From Candidatus Thermoplasmatota archaeon (GTDB lineage: Archaea > Thermoplasmatota > Thermoplasmata > UBA10834), in contig JAHIZT010000120.1 of the NCBI GenBank assembly GCA_018814355.1, positions 1 to 55,534 on the forward strand: a DNA stretch of 55,534 bases. The letters run 5' to 3'. Made by a program: the position numbers and the translations under genes. The notes under the pieces were generated by a model that was not told the DNA's origin, did no database searches, and saw only the letters and a program-made list of their open reading frames with translations. Positions 1-8,769 of this stretch are shown here, in pieces. Within the stretch, counting starts at the first letter, position 1. Every line of letters begins with the position of its first letter.

Positions 1-1042
1 GCCTGTCGAGGTGCCAGCCGCACTCACATACGAACTCCGTGCCCATTCGGGAATCTTGTATTTTCCCACATATCGGGCACTTTCCGCTGCTGTATCTTGG
101 ATCGACTTTGACGACAGGGATTCCTCTCCACTGAGCTTTGTACTCGATGATGCTGTGAAGCTTCCTTCTCGGCCACAGGCTGAGGCGACGATTCATATCC
201 TTTCCCCTTTTGAATCGGATTCCTGTCAGGTCCTCGAGCACCACGGCCGACTTCTTGCCCTCGGCAAAGGAGAGCACTGCATCCGCCACCTGGTGGAGTC
301 TGTACTCGATTCGGTGGTGCTCTCTCGCCCCCTCCTTCTTGCAGAGATCTCTCGCTGTCCGTCGGTCGTGTGCTTTCTTCTTCTGGAGCCTCCTGCGCCG
401 GTCATGATGTCTTTGCTGTATGATGGCGACATCAGGGAACTCCGCCTTGACGACCGTGACGTCACCGCCTTTGGTGAACACGCCATCCAGACTGCGCTCG
501 TTCGTGTCGAGTGAAAGTGCGGATTCAGGCACAAACGGTCTAGGTGCGTCTTTCCTGAAAGCGATTATGGCGCGGTCTGGAAAGAGGGTCAGCGAACCGA
601 GGCTGTAGCCCGCGTCATCCAGATATCTCCGATGGTAGTTGCTGAGGACCAGCTTGAGCTTGACATGACATCCTGCCCTGATCGGCAGGTCGATGACGCC
701 GTTCGCACGGTCAAGCTTGTATGCCTGATTCTCGGTCTTCATGAACAATCGCCGGATATAGGGAACATGGCCACCGTTACCCTTCCGAAGCCGCCTGCGA
801 TGGTTCTTCAGGATGCAGCCAGCCACTTCGAACGCGGAGACGAGATGCTGGGCATACATCCGAGGATGATCTTCCCGAAGACCCTTATAGGCCAGCTTGC
901 AAATGGCATTCCGAGAAGTCACACGCGCCAGGAGGCCGATCCGGATTGCGCTGTTTGCTGAGAGGCGGAAGTCCTCGAGCAGTGACTTCGCTTCAAATGG
1001 GAGTTCACCTACCAAGCGGAATACCACTCCCTTGGTCAGCAT
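1..1042 (-). CDS. tnpB: TnpB-family RNA-guided nuclease / IS200-IS605 OrfB (3' end cut by window edge)
   Basis: Reading the minus strand from ATG 1042 gives 347 codons without a stop, running off the left edge. A RuvC-I-like segment (SLDTNERSLDGV, near 500-515) is followed by a basic helix, the RuvC-II glutamate in VVLEDLTGIRFKRGKDMNRR (near 200-240), the typical helix ending IIEYKA, and a CPICG/CECG zinc finger (about 10-75). The last visible residues are CGWHLDR, so the third catalytic aspartate would be the next codon outside the window. In this family the protein cuts DNA guided by an omegaRNA encoded past its 3' end; that region and the right element end are not visible. An in-frame TAG lies just upstream near 1085, so the start is ATG 1042 or GTG 1054. 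No frameshift is seen in the visible part. Long plus-strand frames here are antisense shadows. Confidence 0.9.
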   Translation of the reverse strand, partial: MLTKGVVFRLVGELPFEAKSLLEDFRLSANSAIRIGLLARVTSRNAICKLAYKGLREDHPRMYAQHLVSAFEVAGCILKNHRRRLRKGNGGHVPYIRRLFMKTENQAYKLDRANGVIDLPIRAGCHVKLKLVLSNYHRRYLDDAGYSLGSLTLFPDRAIIAFRKDAPRPFVPESALSLDTNERSLDGVFTKGGDVTVVKAEFPDVAIIQQRHHDRRRRLQKKKAHDRRTARDLCKKEGAREHHRIEYRLHQVADAVLSFAEGKKSAVVLEDLTGIRFKRGKDMNRRLSLWPRRKLHSIIEYKAQWRGIPVVKVDPRYSSGKCPICGKIQDSRMGTEFVCECGWHLDR

Positions 1043-1167
1043 CTGGTCCTTCACGATTCTCTTGATACTTGCTTCTCGCCACTACATGTAGCGTCGAACA
1101 CAGCACATGTACCCATCCATCCGCTCGTGCATGCTCACCACCCGGTTTCTTACAGAACCACGATAAT

Positions 1168-1175
1168 GTAATATA
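1168..1175 (+). promoter_or_regulatory. TATA-like box of the CPBP protease gene
   Basis: The AT-rich stretch GTAATATA is centred about 28 nt before the GTG at 1200. This is the normal archaeal TATA-to-transcription-start distance and implies a leaderless mRNA. The 1043-1199 gap otherwise holds only a short palindrome (CTACATGTAG) near 1082, close to the upstream side of tnpB. Confidence 0.55.
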
Positions 1176-1199
1176 GAAAGGACATGGTTTGCGCGCCCT

Positions 1200-2558
1200 G
1201 TGTCTGTGGGTCCTGAGCCAGTCACCACATCACCTGTGCCGGAGTACTGCACGAATTGCAGCGCGGAGATACCACCGAGGGGGCACTACTGTCCCAGATG
1301 CGGCGCGCTGAAGCCATCCGCTAGATATGCCGGCCTGCCCACGGCCGGAGACAGACGCCATTGGGCGCCTCAACCTACCTACTATCGGCCAACAAGGATG
1401 AATTGGAGGGTTGTCATCAAGGGGATATCGGCATTCGTGATGGTCACTTTCATCATCCAGATTCTCGTCTCGCTCTTCACACTGATCTACGGAATCCATC
1501 TCGTGGTTCCCGACATACTAGACGTCTGGACAGGATTCACGCTCTTCCTAGTCCTCCCTGTCATCGTTGATATCGTTTCCATCTCGGGCTATGCCTTGCT
1601 TGTCTGGTACTTGTTCCTCGTCGGAGCCATAGTGGCCGCATGCACTTGGGTTCTGCTGAGCGGATACAAAGGCTTCGCAAAGGAACTCGGCATGAACGCG
1701 AAGTCGCGCGAACACAGCGCCATCTTCGAGACCTGCGGCCTGATGTTCGCGACGCTCTTCTTCTCCGTCCTAGTCGTGATACTGCTGAGACCATCGGCGG
1801 CTGATGCCCCCAGCACGGGTTCGCTTACGGAGAACCTGTTCCTGCTAGCCAATGCATCTGTCTGGGAGGAGATCGCGGTCCGCGTCCTTCTGATCGGACT
1901 GCCAATGGTCGTTGTAGATCTCGCGCGGAGGAACTATCGGAGAAAGGCCTATTCCTATCTTCTGGGAGGCGGGTTCAAGTTGGGGATTCCGGAGGTGTCG
2001 CTCATCATCATCTCCGCCACGATATTCGGGTTCGCTCACTACCTCGGCGGATGGGGCTCATGGAAGATCGTACCCGCGGCAGTGGGCGGGTTCGCATTCG
2101 GATACCTGTTCCTGAGGTACGGCATAGCTGCTTCGATCATGCTGCACTTCGGAACCGACTACCTGAGCATGCCCATGGATGTCTTCAATTCCAACGGGTT
2201 GACCCTACTGTTGGGCCTGGCAATCCTCGTATGGCTTGGCTTCGGACTGCTATTCTTCGTCTACTATGCCGTCCGGATCGGCGAATTCTTCTCAGGCAAG
2301 AAATATCTGGACGGAGGATCTGCTCCAGCTCCAACCCCATGGAGTGATCCTAGGATGCAGATGCACGCCTACTATCAGCCCCCAGACACACAACACACTG
2401 TCCAGGTTCATTACGGTCCTGCTTCGGGGCGGGCACCGCATGCACCTCCTCCCCGGCAAGGCTTCGGGGGAGGATACGTATGTCCCATCTGTGGCAATAC
2501 ACAAGCACGTTGGATAGATGGCAAGTTCCAGTGCCTAGGGTGCGGTCACTTAGGCTAA
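1200..2558 (+). CDS. CPBP (CAAX-type) intramembrane metalloprotease with zinc ribbons at both ends
   Basis: A 452-residue membrane protein with a GTG start. A zinc ribbon opens it (CTNC at 17-20, CPRC at 31-34), followed by a multi-helix membrane core. The core carries the CPBP glutamyl protease motifs: EE-x3-R in WEEIAVR, FGFAH, and H-x3-D in LHFGTD. A Pro/His/Tyr-rich linker leads to a second C-terminal zinc ribbon (CPICG and CLGCG). The family includes CAAX prenyl endopeptidases and uncharacterised prokaryotic proteases; in archaea the substrate is usually unknown. Two zinc ribbons on one CPBP protein suggest regulated or partner-dependent activity (inference). The last 9 nt overlap the convergent gene at 2550. 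Confidence 0.87.
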   Translation: MSVGPEPVTTSPVPEYCTNCSAEIPPRGHYCPRCGALKPSARYAGLPTAGDRRHWAPQPTYYRPTRMNWRVVIKGISAFVMVTFIIQILVSLFTLIYGIHLVVPDILDVWTGFTLFLVLPVIVDIVSISGYALLVWYLFLVGAIVAACTWVLLSGYKGFAKELGMNAKSREHSAIFETCGLMFATLFFSVLVVILLRPSAADAPSTGSLTENLFLLANASVWEEIAVRVLLIGLPMVVVDLARRNYRRKAYSYLLGGGFKLGIPEVSLIIISATIFGFAHYLGGWGSWKIVPAAVGGFAFGYLFLRYGIAASIMLHFGTDYLSMPMDVFNSNGLTLLLGLAILVWLGFGLLFFVYYAVRIGEFFSGKKYLDGGSAPAPTPWSDPRMQMHAYYQPPDTQHTVQVHYGPASGRAPHAPPPRQGFGGGYVCPICGNTQARWIDGKFQCLGCGHLG

Positions 2559-3308
2559 CATCTTCTCAAGAACGCATTTGCTCTCTGAGCCGCTGTCGAG
2601 GTCCGTCGCCTCAATGATGATGTTTCCCTTGTACCATCTTCTGAGGACGGAGACCACCTTCCCGAGGTCGGCGGACCCGTCGTCTACCTTGTTGTGCTGA
2701 TCCCAGTCGCCCTCGTTGTTGTGCATGTGCACGTTCCTGAACCTGTCGACGAGCGCGAGCATCTCGTCGAGCTGACCAGCCGTATTGGCATGGCCCATGT
2801 CGAAGCAGATCCCGAGGTCTGTACCTTCGACGACCTCGAGAAGTTCCGCAGCCTGGGTACAGGTGGCATTGATGTTCGCCGGGAGATTTTCGACGGCGAT
2901 CGACACCGATTGATCCATTGCGAACGAGGCTATCTCCTTGATCGACTGCTTGGTTCTCTCGAGCGCGTTGTGCCTGTTCAGGAACGCGATGCCCTGGACG
3001 AATCCGGGATGCACGGTCACCAGAGGAATCTCCAATTGCCTGCACATCACGACTGTTTGCTTGATTTCGTTTACTGCAGCGATCCTCATCGGTTCATGAA
3101 CGCTCCCGATGTTGACGTCGCTCAGGGGGGCGTGGACCTGAAACCGCATCCCCAAGGATTCACGCCCGTACTTGATGCCGTCTCGTATCAGTTCGAGCCT
3201 GTTCTCTCCCTCTGAGAGGACCTCCCACAGTTTGAAGCGCTCGGAGATCTGCTCAAGCGTGTTCATGAACGGGGACATGCAGAATGCTGGGGACCCAATG
3301 CCTATCAT
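2550..3308 (-). CDS. sugar phosphate isomerase/epimerase family TIM-barrel protein
   Basis: A 252-residue protein of the AP-endonuclease-2/xylose-isomerase-like barrel fold. Visible motifs are the ATG-initiated strand GIGSPAF, VTVHPG, VENLP, CFDMGHAN (metal-ligand Asp/His) and HMHNNEGDWDQH, ending in IIIEATD. These Glu/Asp/His positions match the divalent-metal site of the family, which covers sugar isomerases, epimerases and endonuclease IV. The exact substrate cannot be read from sequence. It overlaps the upstream UPF0201 gene by 4 nt (ATGA type), so the two are translationally coupled in one operon. Confidence 0.82.
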   Translation of the reverse strand: MIGIGSPAFCMSPFMNTLEQISERFKLWEVLSEGENRLELIRDGIKYGRESLGMRFQVHAPLSDVNIGSVHEPMRIAAVNEIKQTVVMCRQLEIPLVTVHPGFVQGIAFLNRHNALERTKQSIKEIASFAMDQSVSIAVENLPANINATCTQAAELLEVVEGTDLGICFDMGHANTAGQLDEMLALVDRFRNVHMHNNEGDWDQHNKVDDGSADLGKVVSVLRRWYKGNIIIEATDLDSGSESKCVLEKMLA

Positions 3309-3685
3309 CGCCGACCCTCCATGCGAGTGTTTGGTGCGATTGAATCTATCAGAGCTTCTATGTCCTCCGATTCTATGGTGACCTCGATGTCGCCGAGAGC
3401 GTGGCTCTCTTCGGAGAACGATATCTTGCCGATCGCGGCCACCTGCTTGTTCAGCCTGAAGCTTGTGCTGTTGCCCTTGATACCACGCCTCATGACCTTC
3501 CGTGCCGCATCCCTGATTCTATACCGTTTGAGGATCTCTCCGAATAGTTCGATAGACGTTGAGGTTGCTGTGAGAGTCTCCTCGCCAACGATCTCAGCGT
3601 CCGGGAAGATCTGGGTGATAGCTCCCATGACTCGGGCCTTGTCCTCCGTTGGATAGTATCGAGACGCGAGCCGGACGAGAACCAT
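3305..3685 (-). CDS. UPF0201 / PF01877-type RNA-binding domain protein
   Basis: A 126-residue small alpha/beta protein. It begins with an ATG and a typical UPF0201 opening (YYPTEDKARVMGAITQIFP), followed by a basic middle (AARKVMRRGIKGN) and an acidic end (VTIESEDIEALIDSIAPNT). Members of this archaeal family fold like L5/L11-type RNA-binding domains and are presumed to bind RNA; no reaction is established. It heads a two-gene unit with the TIM-barrel gene and is divergent from the PolD small subunit gene, sharing a palindromic TATA box. Confidence 0.8.
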   Translation of the reverse strand: MVLVRLASRYYPTEDKARVMGAITQIFPDAEIVGEETLTATSTSIELFGEILKRYRIRDAARKVMRRGIKGNSTSFRLNKQVAAIGKISFSEESHALGDIEVTIESEDIEALIDSIAPNTRMEGRR

Positions 3686-3706
3686 GTGCCAGCCATGTTG
3701 GAAAAG

Positions 3707-3716
3707 ATATTTAAAG
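3707..3716. promoter_or_regulatory. shared bidirectional TATA box between the UPF0201 and PolD small-subunit genes
   Basis: The self-complementary hexamer TTTAAA at 3710-3715 is centred at 3712.5, which is 27.5 nt from the minus ATG at 3685 and 27.5 nt from the plus ATG at 3740. Both distances suit leaderless transcription, so one TBP site may serve both genes. Confidence 0.6.
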
Positions 3717-3739
3717 ACGTCCGCGCTAGGATTGGCGGA

Positions 3740-5179
3740 ATGAAGAAACGGATTCTGAAGATGTTTGAGGAGAAGGGCATACTAGTCGAGCCCGACGCCA
3801 TCGACGCACTTGCCGGGGCACCTGACGCAATCAAATGCGCGAACACGATCCTCAACGATTCGAACAGACCGCTTGTTTTGACCAAGACGGATGTGAATGA
3901 CTATCTGACCTGCCAGCCCAAGAGGGAATCTGCTCCTCCGAGATCGGAGAATGTGGCGAAAAGCGAGCACCTTGAGAGCACGGGCGACCTGAAGATCCTG
4001 AAGGACATAACTGGCGATTCGACCTGCGTAGGGAATATCATCGATTTCGCGAAGCTGTTCAATGACCGGTTCTCGAACATCAAAAGAATCCTCGTAAAGC
4101 GAAGGGAGCTGTCGGGTCTGATGCCCATCTCGAAAGCAAAGAAGGTGAAGAAGGACATCAGATTCGTCGGCATAGTCAACGATGTGCGGACCACCAAGAA
4201 CGGTCACACTATGATTGACCTTGAGGACGAGGAGGACAAGATACAGGTCCTCATCATGAAGGGCTCGAAGAAAGGAATGGACTCGTTCATCAAGGACGAG
4301 GTCATTGGAGTCATCGGGTCCTTCAGCAAGGACGGAGAGATAGTTGTCGCGAAGGAGGTCATCAGGCCAGAAGTGCCGTACAACAGCGGCATGACGCCGA
4401 ACGGTTCGAGATCGGTCGTCGCATTTGTCTCTGACATCCATGTAGGGAGCACTGAGTTCCTGCCAGATGCTTGGAGCAGGTTCGTCGCCTGGCTGGCGAA
4501 GGACCCGTCAGCCAAGGATATCAGGTACATCATCATGCCAGGAGACCTCGTGGATGGCATCGGAATCTACCCAGGCCAAGAGGACGAGCTACTGATCGAA
4601 GACATCTATGATCAATACACCGAATTTGCGAGGCTCGCGAACCTGATCCCGGGATGGATCAAGCTGGTGATGATGCCCGGCAATCACGATGCCGTAAGGC
4701 TTGCGGAGCCGCAACCGGCTCTGCCTACAGAGGTCACATCCATGTTCGATTCGCGGGTGACCTTCGTCGGGAACCCGTGCTATCTCGAGATCGAGGGAAG
4801 GACCATCCTCGCATACCATGGGAGAAGCATGGACGACTTCATCGCGAGCGTCAGGAACCTGAGCTACTCGGAGCCGACCGAGATCATGAAGGAGATGCTG
4901 AAGAGGAGGCATTTGGCTCCCACGTATGGAGAAAAGACCCCGCTCGCGCCCGAACAGAAGGACTACATGGTCATCGACCGGGTGCCAGACATATTCGTCA
5001 CAGGGCACGTGCACGCATGCGGGATCGCAGAATACAGGGGAATCAAGCTCATAAATGCCTCTGCATGGCAGTCCCAGACCGCGTTCCAGAGGATGCACAA
5101 CCAGACTCCGGACCCGGCGAAGGTCCCGATGGTGAATCTGGGAACCGGTGAGGCATGGATCGAGGATTTCTCGAGCTGA
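3740..5179 (+). CDS. dp1: DNA polymerase II (PolD) small subunit, DP1
   Basis: The small subunit of the archaeal replicative polymerase PolD, providing the Mre11-like 3'-5' proofreading exonuclease and contacting the large subunit. An OB-fold region (FVGIVNDVRTTKNGHTMIDLED) precedes a calcineurin-like phosphoesterase domain. Its metal motifs are intact: SDIHVGS, MPGDLVDG, PGNHDA, YHGRS and GHVHA. The C-terminus (NASAWQSQTAFQ, MVNLGTGE) is typical of DP1. An upstream in-frame GTG at 3686 would add 18 residues, but the TATA box at 3707-3716 lies inside that stretch and sits 27 nt before ATG 3740, so I use 3740 (479 aa). The large subunit is not in the window. Confidence 0.93.
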   Translation: MKKRILKMFEEKGILVEPDAIDALAGAPDAIKCANTILNDSNRPLVLTKTDVNDYLTCQPKRESAPPRSENVAKSEHLESTGDLKILKDITGDSTCVGNIIDFAKLFNDRFSNIKRILVKRRELSGLMPISKAKKVKKDIRFVGIVNDVRTTKNGHTMIDLEDEEDKIQVLIMKGSKKGMDSFIKDEVIGVIGSFSKDGEIVVAKEVIRPEVPYNSGMTPNGSRSVVAFVSDIHVGSTEFLPDAWSRFVAWLAKDPSAKDIRYIIMPGDLVDGIGIYPGQEDELLIEDIYDQYTEFARLANLIPGWIKLVMMPGNHDAVRLAEPQPALPTEVTSMFDSRVTFVGNPCYLEIEGRTILAYHGRSMDDFIASVRNLSYSEPTEIMKEMLKRRHLAPTYGEKTPLAPEQKDYMVIDRVPDIFVTGHVHACGIAEYRGIKLINASAWQSQTAFQRMHNQTPDPAKVPMVNLGTGEAWIEDFSS

Positions 5180-5223
5180 TGGTTCACAAAAGGTTTGATA
5201 TCCACTGAACGGGATTGCCCGTC

Positions 5224-6600
5224 GTGAACAATCTGGATGCGTTCTTCAGGCCGAAATCAGTGGCCGTCATAGGGGCGACGCCCACCTCCGGGAAGATCGG
5301 GAACATCATCATCGAGAATCTGTTCAGCGACGGCTACAAGGGCAAGATATACTTCGTGAACCCTAACTACAAGGAGATCCTGGGAATGCCCTGCTATCCC
5401 ACGATCCTCGACACGCCTGGCCCAGTGGACATGGCGATCGTGGTCGTGCCTGCCAACCTCGTGCAGGATATCATGGAGCAGATCGGGAAGAAGGGCACCA
5501 AATCCGTCACCATCATATCTGCGGGGTTCTCGGAAGGGGATGCCGATGGAAAGGAGCGCGAGAGGAAAGTTCTGGAGATCGCTCACAAGTACGGGATGCG
5601 CATCATCGGCCCGAACTCACTCGGCGTCATCTCCCCCCATCACCACCTGAACGCGTCGTTTGCGCGGACATCTCCCATCGATGGCTCCATCGCGTTCTTC
5701 TCGCAGAGCGGCGCATTCTGCACAGCAGCCATAGAATACTCGATCGGTGAGATGCTAGGATTCTCAGCCTTCGTGAGCTCGGGCAACAAGGCGGACATAG
5801 ACGATGCTGACCTCGTGCGCTACTTCGGTCAGGACCCGAAATCCAAGTGCATCGCCGCGTACATGGAATCGACCAGAAGGGGGCAGGAACTGTTCCGAGC
5901 GCTCGATAAGGCCTCCAAGAAGAAGCCAATAGTCATCCTGAAAGCTGGCAGGTCCAAAAGGGGGGCAAAGGCCGCGAGATCCCACACCGGAGCGTTGGCC
6001 GGCTCTGATGCCGCCTTCGACGCCGCGTTCAAGCAGACGGGTGTGTTCCGCGCCAAGACGATGTTCGAGCTTTTCGACGCGGCTCAGGCACTCGCGAGCC
6101 AACCGCCCATGATGGGGGATGGGGTCGTCATTGTCACCAATGCAGGAGGCATGGGCGTTATTGCGACCGACTGTGCGGAGTATATGGGGCTAGACCTCGC
6201 GGACCTCTCCGAGGAGACCTTGGACGCGATCGGAAAGGTCTGTCCGCCGACCTGGAGCTGGGGAAACCCGATAGACATCATCGGGGACGCCGACACTGCG
6301 CGATATGCGAACGTTCTGAAGGTCGTGGGCCAGGCCCCTGAGGTGAAGGGGATAATGGTGATAGCTGCAAGACAGGCGGCAACGAACCTCTACCAGATCG
6401 CAAAATGGATCTCCATAACCTCGAAGCTAAGCGGCAAGCCGACTGTTGCCTGCTTTGCCGGGATAGAGGACCCCGAATCAGAGCGGTTCCTGGATTCTAG
6501 AGGCGTGCCTGTCATGCCTGTCCCTGAGAGGGCGGTTACAGCGCTGCATGCGCTGTCGCTCAGAGGTAAGTACCTCCAGAAGAAGGGCCTGATCAAGTAG
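5224..6600 (+). CDS. ADP-forming acyl-CoA (acetyl-CoA) synthetase alpha-subunit-like protein
   Basis: A 458-residue protein with a CoA-binding Rossmann domain at the N-terminus (SVAVIGATPTSGKIG), then two succinyl-CoA-ligase-like domains (IIGPNSLGVISP, SQSGAFCTA). The phosphorylated histidine is in RSHTGALAGSD, about residue 254. NDP-forming acyl-CoA synthetases convert acyl-CoA, ADP and phosphate to acid, CoA and ATP. The ATP-grasp beta subunit is not fused or adjacent, so it must be encoded elsewhere or this paralogue has a different role. A TTG at 5215 is possible, but a TATA-like TTTGATAT at 5194-5201 sits 27 nt before GTG 5224, which I prefer. Confidence 0.85.
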   Translation: MNNLDAFFRPKSVAVIGATPTSGKIGNIIIENLFSDGYKGKIYFVNPNYKEILGMPCYPTILDTPGPVDMAIVVVPANLVQDIMEQIGKKGTKSVTIISAGFSEGDADGKERERKVLEIAHKYGMRIIGPNSLGVISPHHHLNASFARTSPIDGSIAFFSQSGAFCTAAIEYSIGEMLGFSAFVSSGNKADIDDADLVRYFGQDPKSKCIAAYMESTRRGQELFRALDKASKKKPIVILKAGRSKRGAKAARSHTGALAGSDAAFDAAFKQTGVFRAKTMFELFDAAQALASQPPMMGDGVVIVTNAGGMGVIATDCAEYMGLDLADLSEETLDAIGKVCPPTWSWGNPIDIIGDADTARYANVLKVVGQAPEVKGIMVIAARQAATNLYQIAKWISITSKLSGKPTVACFAGIEDPESERFLDSRGVPVMPVPERAVTALHALSLRGKYLQKKGLIK

Positions 6601-6604
6601 CGTC

Positions 6605-6730
6605 TTATCCGAACAGGTCCTTGAGCATTATGAAGAGGCCGATCCCCATGATCGCAAGGCTTGATATGTAAGCCAACCAGACGAGCTTCGTCAGCTTCGC
6701 CCTGTCCTGAAGGATGTCAAACAGCGCCAA
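6605..6730 (-). CDS. small single-helix membrane protein at the end of the ATP synthase operon
   Basis: A 41-codon frame starting at TTG 6730, 4 nt after the atpD stop. The protein (start MALFDILQDRAKLTKLVW) has a charged amphipathic N-terminus, one membrane helix around residues 17-36 (AYISSLAIMGIGLFIML) and a short KDLFG tail. A Shine-Dalgarno-like GAGGCGTGA lies just upstream of the TTG, at the end of atpD. The stop is 4 nt from the convergent synthetase gene's stop. Tight packing, the ribosome site and the coherent membrane profile support a real gene. It could be a small assembly or accessory subunit of the ATP synthase (inference); I recognise no family. Confidence 0.6.
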   Translation of the reverse strand: MALFDILQDRAKLTKLVWLAYISSLAIMGIGLFIMLKDLFG

Positions 6731-6734
6731 GGAC

Positions 6735-7376
6735 TCACGCCTCTGCCGTCTTAGTGCTCTTGTCCTTTATCCTCTTGAGCCTGAAGGTATTGTCGCGTTC
6801 CATCTCGTCTAGCCGGAACCTGATGAACCGTTCAATCTCCTCAAGCTCTGGAAGCACTTTGAACTCGAGCGCATTGACCCGTCGCTTGGTCTTCTCGATC
6901 TCCTCCAGGAGCTTCTTAATCGTGGTCTCGAGCTCCGCCGCCTTGACGACTGTCTCGACGAGCTTCTCATAAGCATCCGTCGCCTCGTCGATCCTGGGCG
7001 ATGTCCCGATTATGCCGTACCCGCGCTCATTCAACGGCGCGACGATCGTCGATGATTGGATGATCGGAACGACCACGCCCATGAGGTTTCTGCTGCGGAG
7101 CTGTATCTCCGGGTGACCGGTGAGCGCATATGACGCAGATCGGACGGCGATCGCACCGTCAATCGCAGTGGCGATGGCAATCTTCTCGTTAGCCTCCTTG
7201 TATCTCATGGCAATCTCCTGCCGCAGGTCCTTCGCCTGGTCGAGTATCTTGAAGAACTCCAAGATAAGGCCGTCCCTCTTCAGCTTCAGAATCTTGTGCC
7301 CGTTCTTGGTCAGCTTGATCTTCTTCCCGACCTCGAGCAGCTCTGATCTGGTCGGCTGTATCTCGCGCACTGACAT
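6735..7376 (-). CDS. atpD: A-type ATP synthase subunit D (central stalk)
   Basis: A 213-residue coiled-coil protein of the rotary central shaft that couples the A3B3 head to the c-ring. It shows the family opening (QPTRSELLEVGKKIKL), central EIQLRSRNLMGVVVPII, and a long C-terminal helix (TKRRVNALEFKVLPELEEI) with a basic end. It lies 7 nt downstream of atpB in the same operon. The length is normal for the family. Confidence 0.95.
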   Translation of the reverse strand: MSVREIQPTRSELLEVGKKIKLTKNGHKILKLKRDGLILEFFKILDQAKDLRQEIAMRYKEANEKIAIATAIDGAIAVRSASYALTGHPEIQLRSRNLMGVVVPIIQSSTIVAPLNERGYGIIGTSPRIDEATDAYEKLVETVVKAAELETTIKKLLEEIEKTKRRVNALEFKVLPELEEIERFIRFRLDEMERDNTFRLKRIKDKSTKTAEA

Positions 7377-7383
7377 CTGTCAA

Positions 7384-8769
7384 TCACTTCTTCTTCATGA
7401 GCGGATGATATTTCTCGATGATCTTTCTATCAATCTTCGTCAGCGAGTCGACCGGCAAAGATGAAAGCAGCTCCCAACCTAGGTCCAGAGTCTGCTCGAT
7501 GCCTCTGTCCTCGTCCTTGCCCTGGCGGATGAACCGGTCCTCGAAGGCGTCGGCGAAATCCAGGAACTTTCTGTCCCTCTCGGACAGGGCTTCCTTGCCG
7601 ACGATCGATACGAGGCCTCTGAGGTCTCTTCCCTCGGCATATGCAGCATACAGTTGGTCCGAGACCGCCCTGTGATCTTCCCTAGTATGCCCAGGACCGA
7701 TTCCTTGACCCATCAGCCTCGACAAGGAGCGCTCAACTGCGACCGGCGGGAACACTCCCTTCCTGTGCAGGTCCCTGGATGCCACAATCTGTCCTTCCGT
7801 GATGTAGCCCGTGAGGTCAGGGATCGGGTGTGTTATGTCGTCGCCAGGCATCGATAGGATCGGGAACTGGGTGATCGAGCCCTTCTTGTCCTTGATCCTG
7901 CCCGCACGCTCGTACAGGCTCGCAAGGTCGGTGTACATGTAGCCCGGGTAGCCACGCCTTGCGGGCACCTCTTCTCTCGCAGCTCCTATCTGTCTCAGTG
8001 CTTCACAGTAGTTCGTTATGTCCGTCAGAATGACGAGCACGTGCATGTCAAGGTCGAACGCGAGGTACTCTGCTGTCGTGAGCGCCAGCTTCGGAGTCAG
8101 AAGCCTTTCGATCGCTGGGTCATCCGCGAGATTCAGGAAAACTACCGCCCTTTTGAGGGCGCCAGTCCTCTCGAAATCCTTCATGAAGAACTGGGCCTCC
8201 TCGCTAGTGATGCCCATGGCAGCGAACACGACGGCAAACTCCTCCTTTTCCCCGAGGACCTTCGCCTGTCTCGCAATCTGAAGTGCGATATCGTTGTGAG
8301 GCAGACCTGAGCCTGAGAAAATCGGAAGTTTCTGACCTCTCACGAGTGTGTTCATGCCGTCTATCGATGAGATTCCTGTCTGAATAAACTCCCTCGGATT
8401 GTCCCTCGCCCACGGGTTGATTGCGGCGCCGATGATCTCGAGCCGCTTCTCAGGAATGATAGGCGGTCCCTTGTCCAACGGGTCGCCTGAACCACTCAGT
8501 ATCCTTCCAAGCATGTCCTTCGACACAGGCATCTTGATGGTCTCGCCTAGAAACTTCACGCCGGAGGCCCTGTCGATGCCGCCCGTGCCTTCAAAGACTT
8601 GAACGACGACAACATCGTCGGATGTGTCGAGGACCTGTCCCCTCTTCGTCGATCCATCTGGCAAGGCTATTGTCACGAGCTCCCCGAATCCGACGGGTTC
8701 GGTTTTCTCAACGAACACCAGAGGTCCTGCGATCTGATTTATGGTGTGGTATTCCTTTGCCATCCGCAT
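7384..8769 (-). CDS. atpB: A-type ATP synthase subunit B (non-catalytic nucleotide-binding)
   Basis: A regulatory subunit of the A3B3 hexamer, about 461 residues. It has the beta-barrel N-terminus ([17 protein letters not shown]), a degenerate P-loop region ([12 protein letters not shown]) that marks subunit B as non-catalytic, and [21 protein letters not shown] and [25 protein letters not shown] 8769 overlaps the atpA stop as TGATG, implying translational coupling; ATG 8763 is an alternative. The length and all blocks match the family. Confidence 0.96.
   Translation of the reverse strand: MRMAKEYHTINQIAGPLVFVEKTEPVGFGELVTIALPDGSTKRGQVLDTSDDVVVVQVFEGTGGIDRASGVKFLGETIKMPVSKDMLGRILSGSGDPLDKGPPIIPEKRLEIIGAAINPWARDNPREFIQTGISSIDGMNTLVRGQKLPIFSGSGLPHNDIALQIARQAKVLGEKEEFAVVFAAMGITSEEAQFFMKDFERTGALKRAVVFLNLADDPAIERLLTPKLALTTAEYLAFDLDMHVLVILTDITNYCEALRQIGAAREEVPARRGYPGYMYTDLASLYERAGRIKDKKGSITQFPILSMPGDDITHPIPDLTGYITEGQIVASRDLHRKGVFPPVAVERSLSRLMGQGIGPGHTREDHRAVSDQLYAAYAEGRDLRGLVSIVGKEALSERDRKFLDFADAFEDRFIRQGKDEDRGIEQTLDLGWELLSSLPVDSLTKIDRKIIEKYHPLMKKK

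Noticed and set aside
11-961. Long plus-strand open frames
   Set aside because: They lie antisense to a TnpB frame with catalytic and zinc-finger motifs; their translations show no recognisable domain.
3172-3381. Short plus-strand frame across the 3305-3308 overlap
   Set aside because: Falls inside two coupled minus-strand genes and has no ribosome site or domain.
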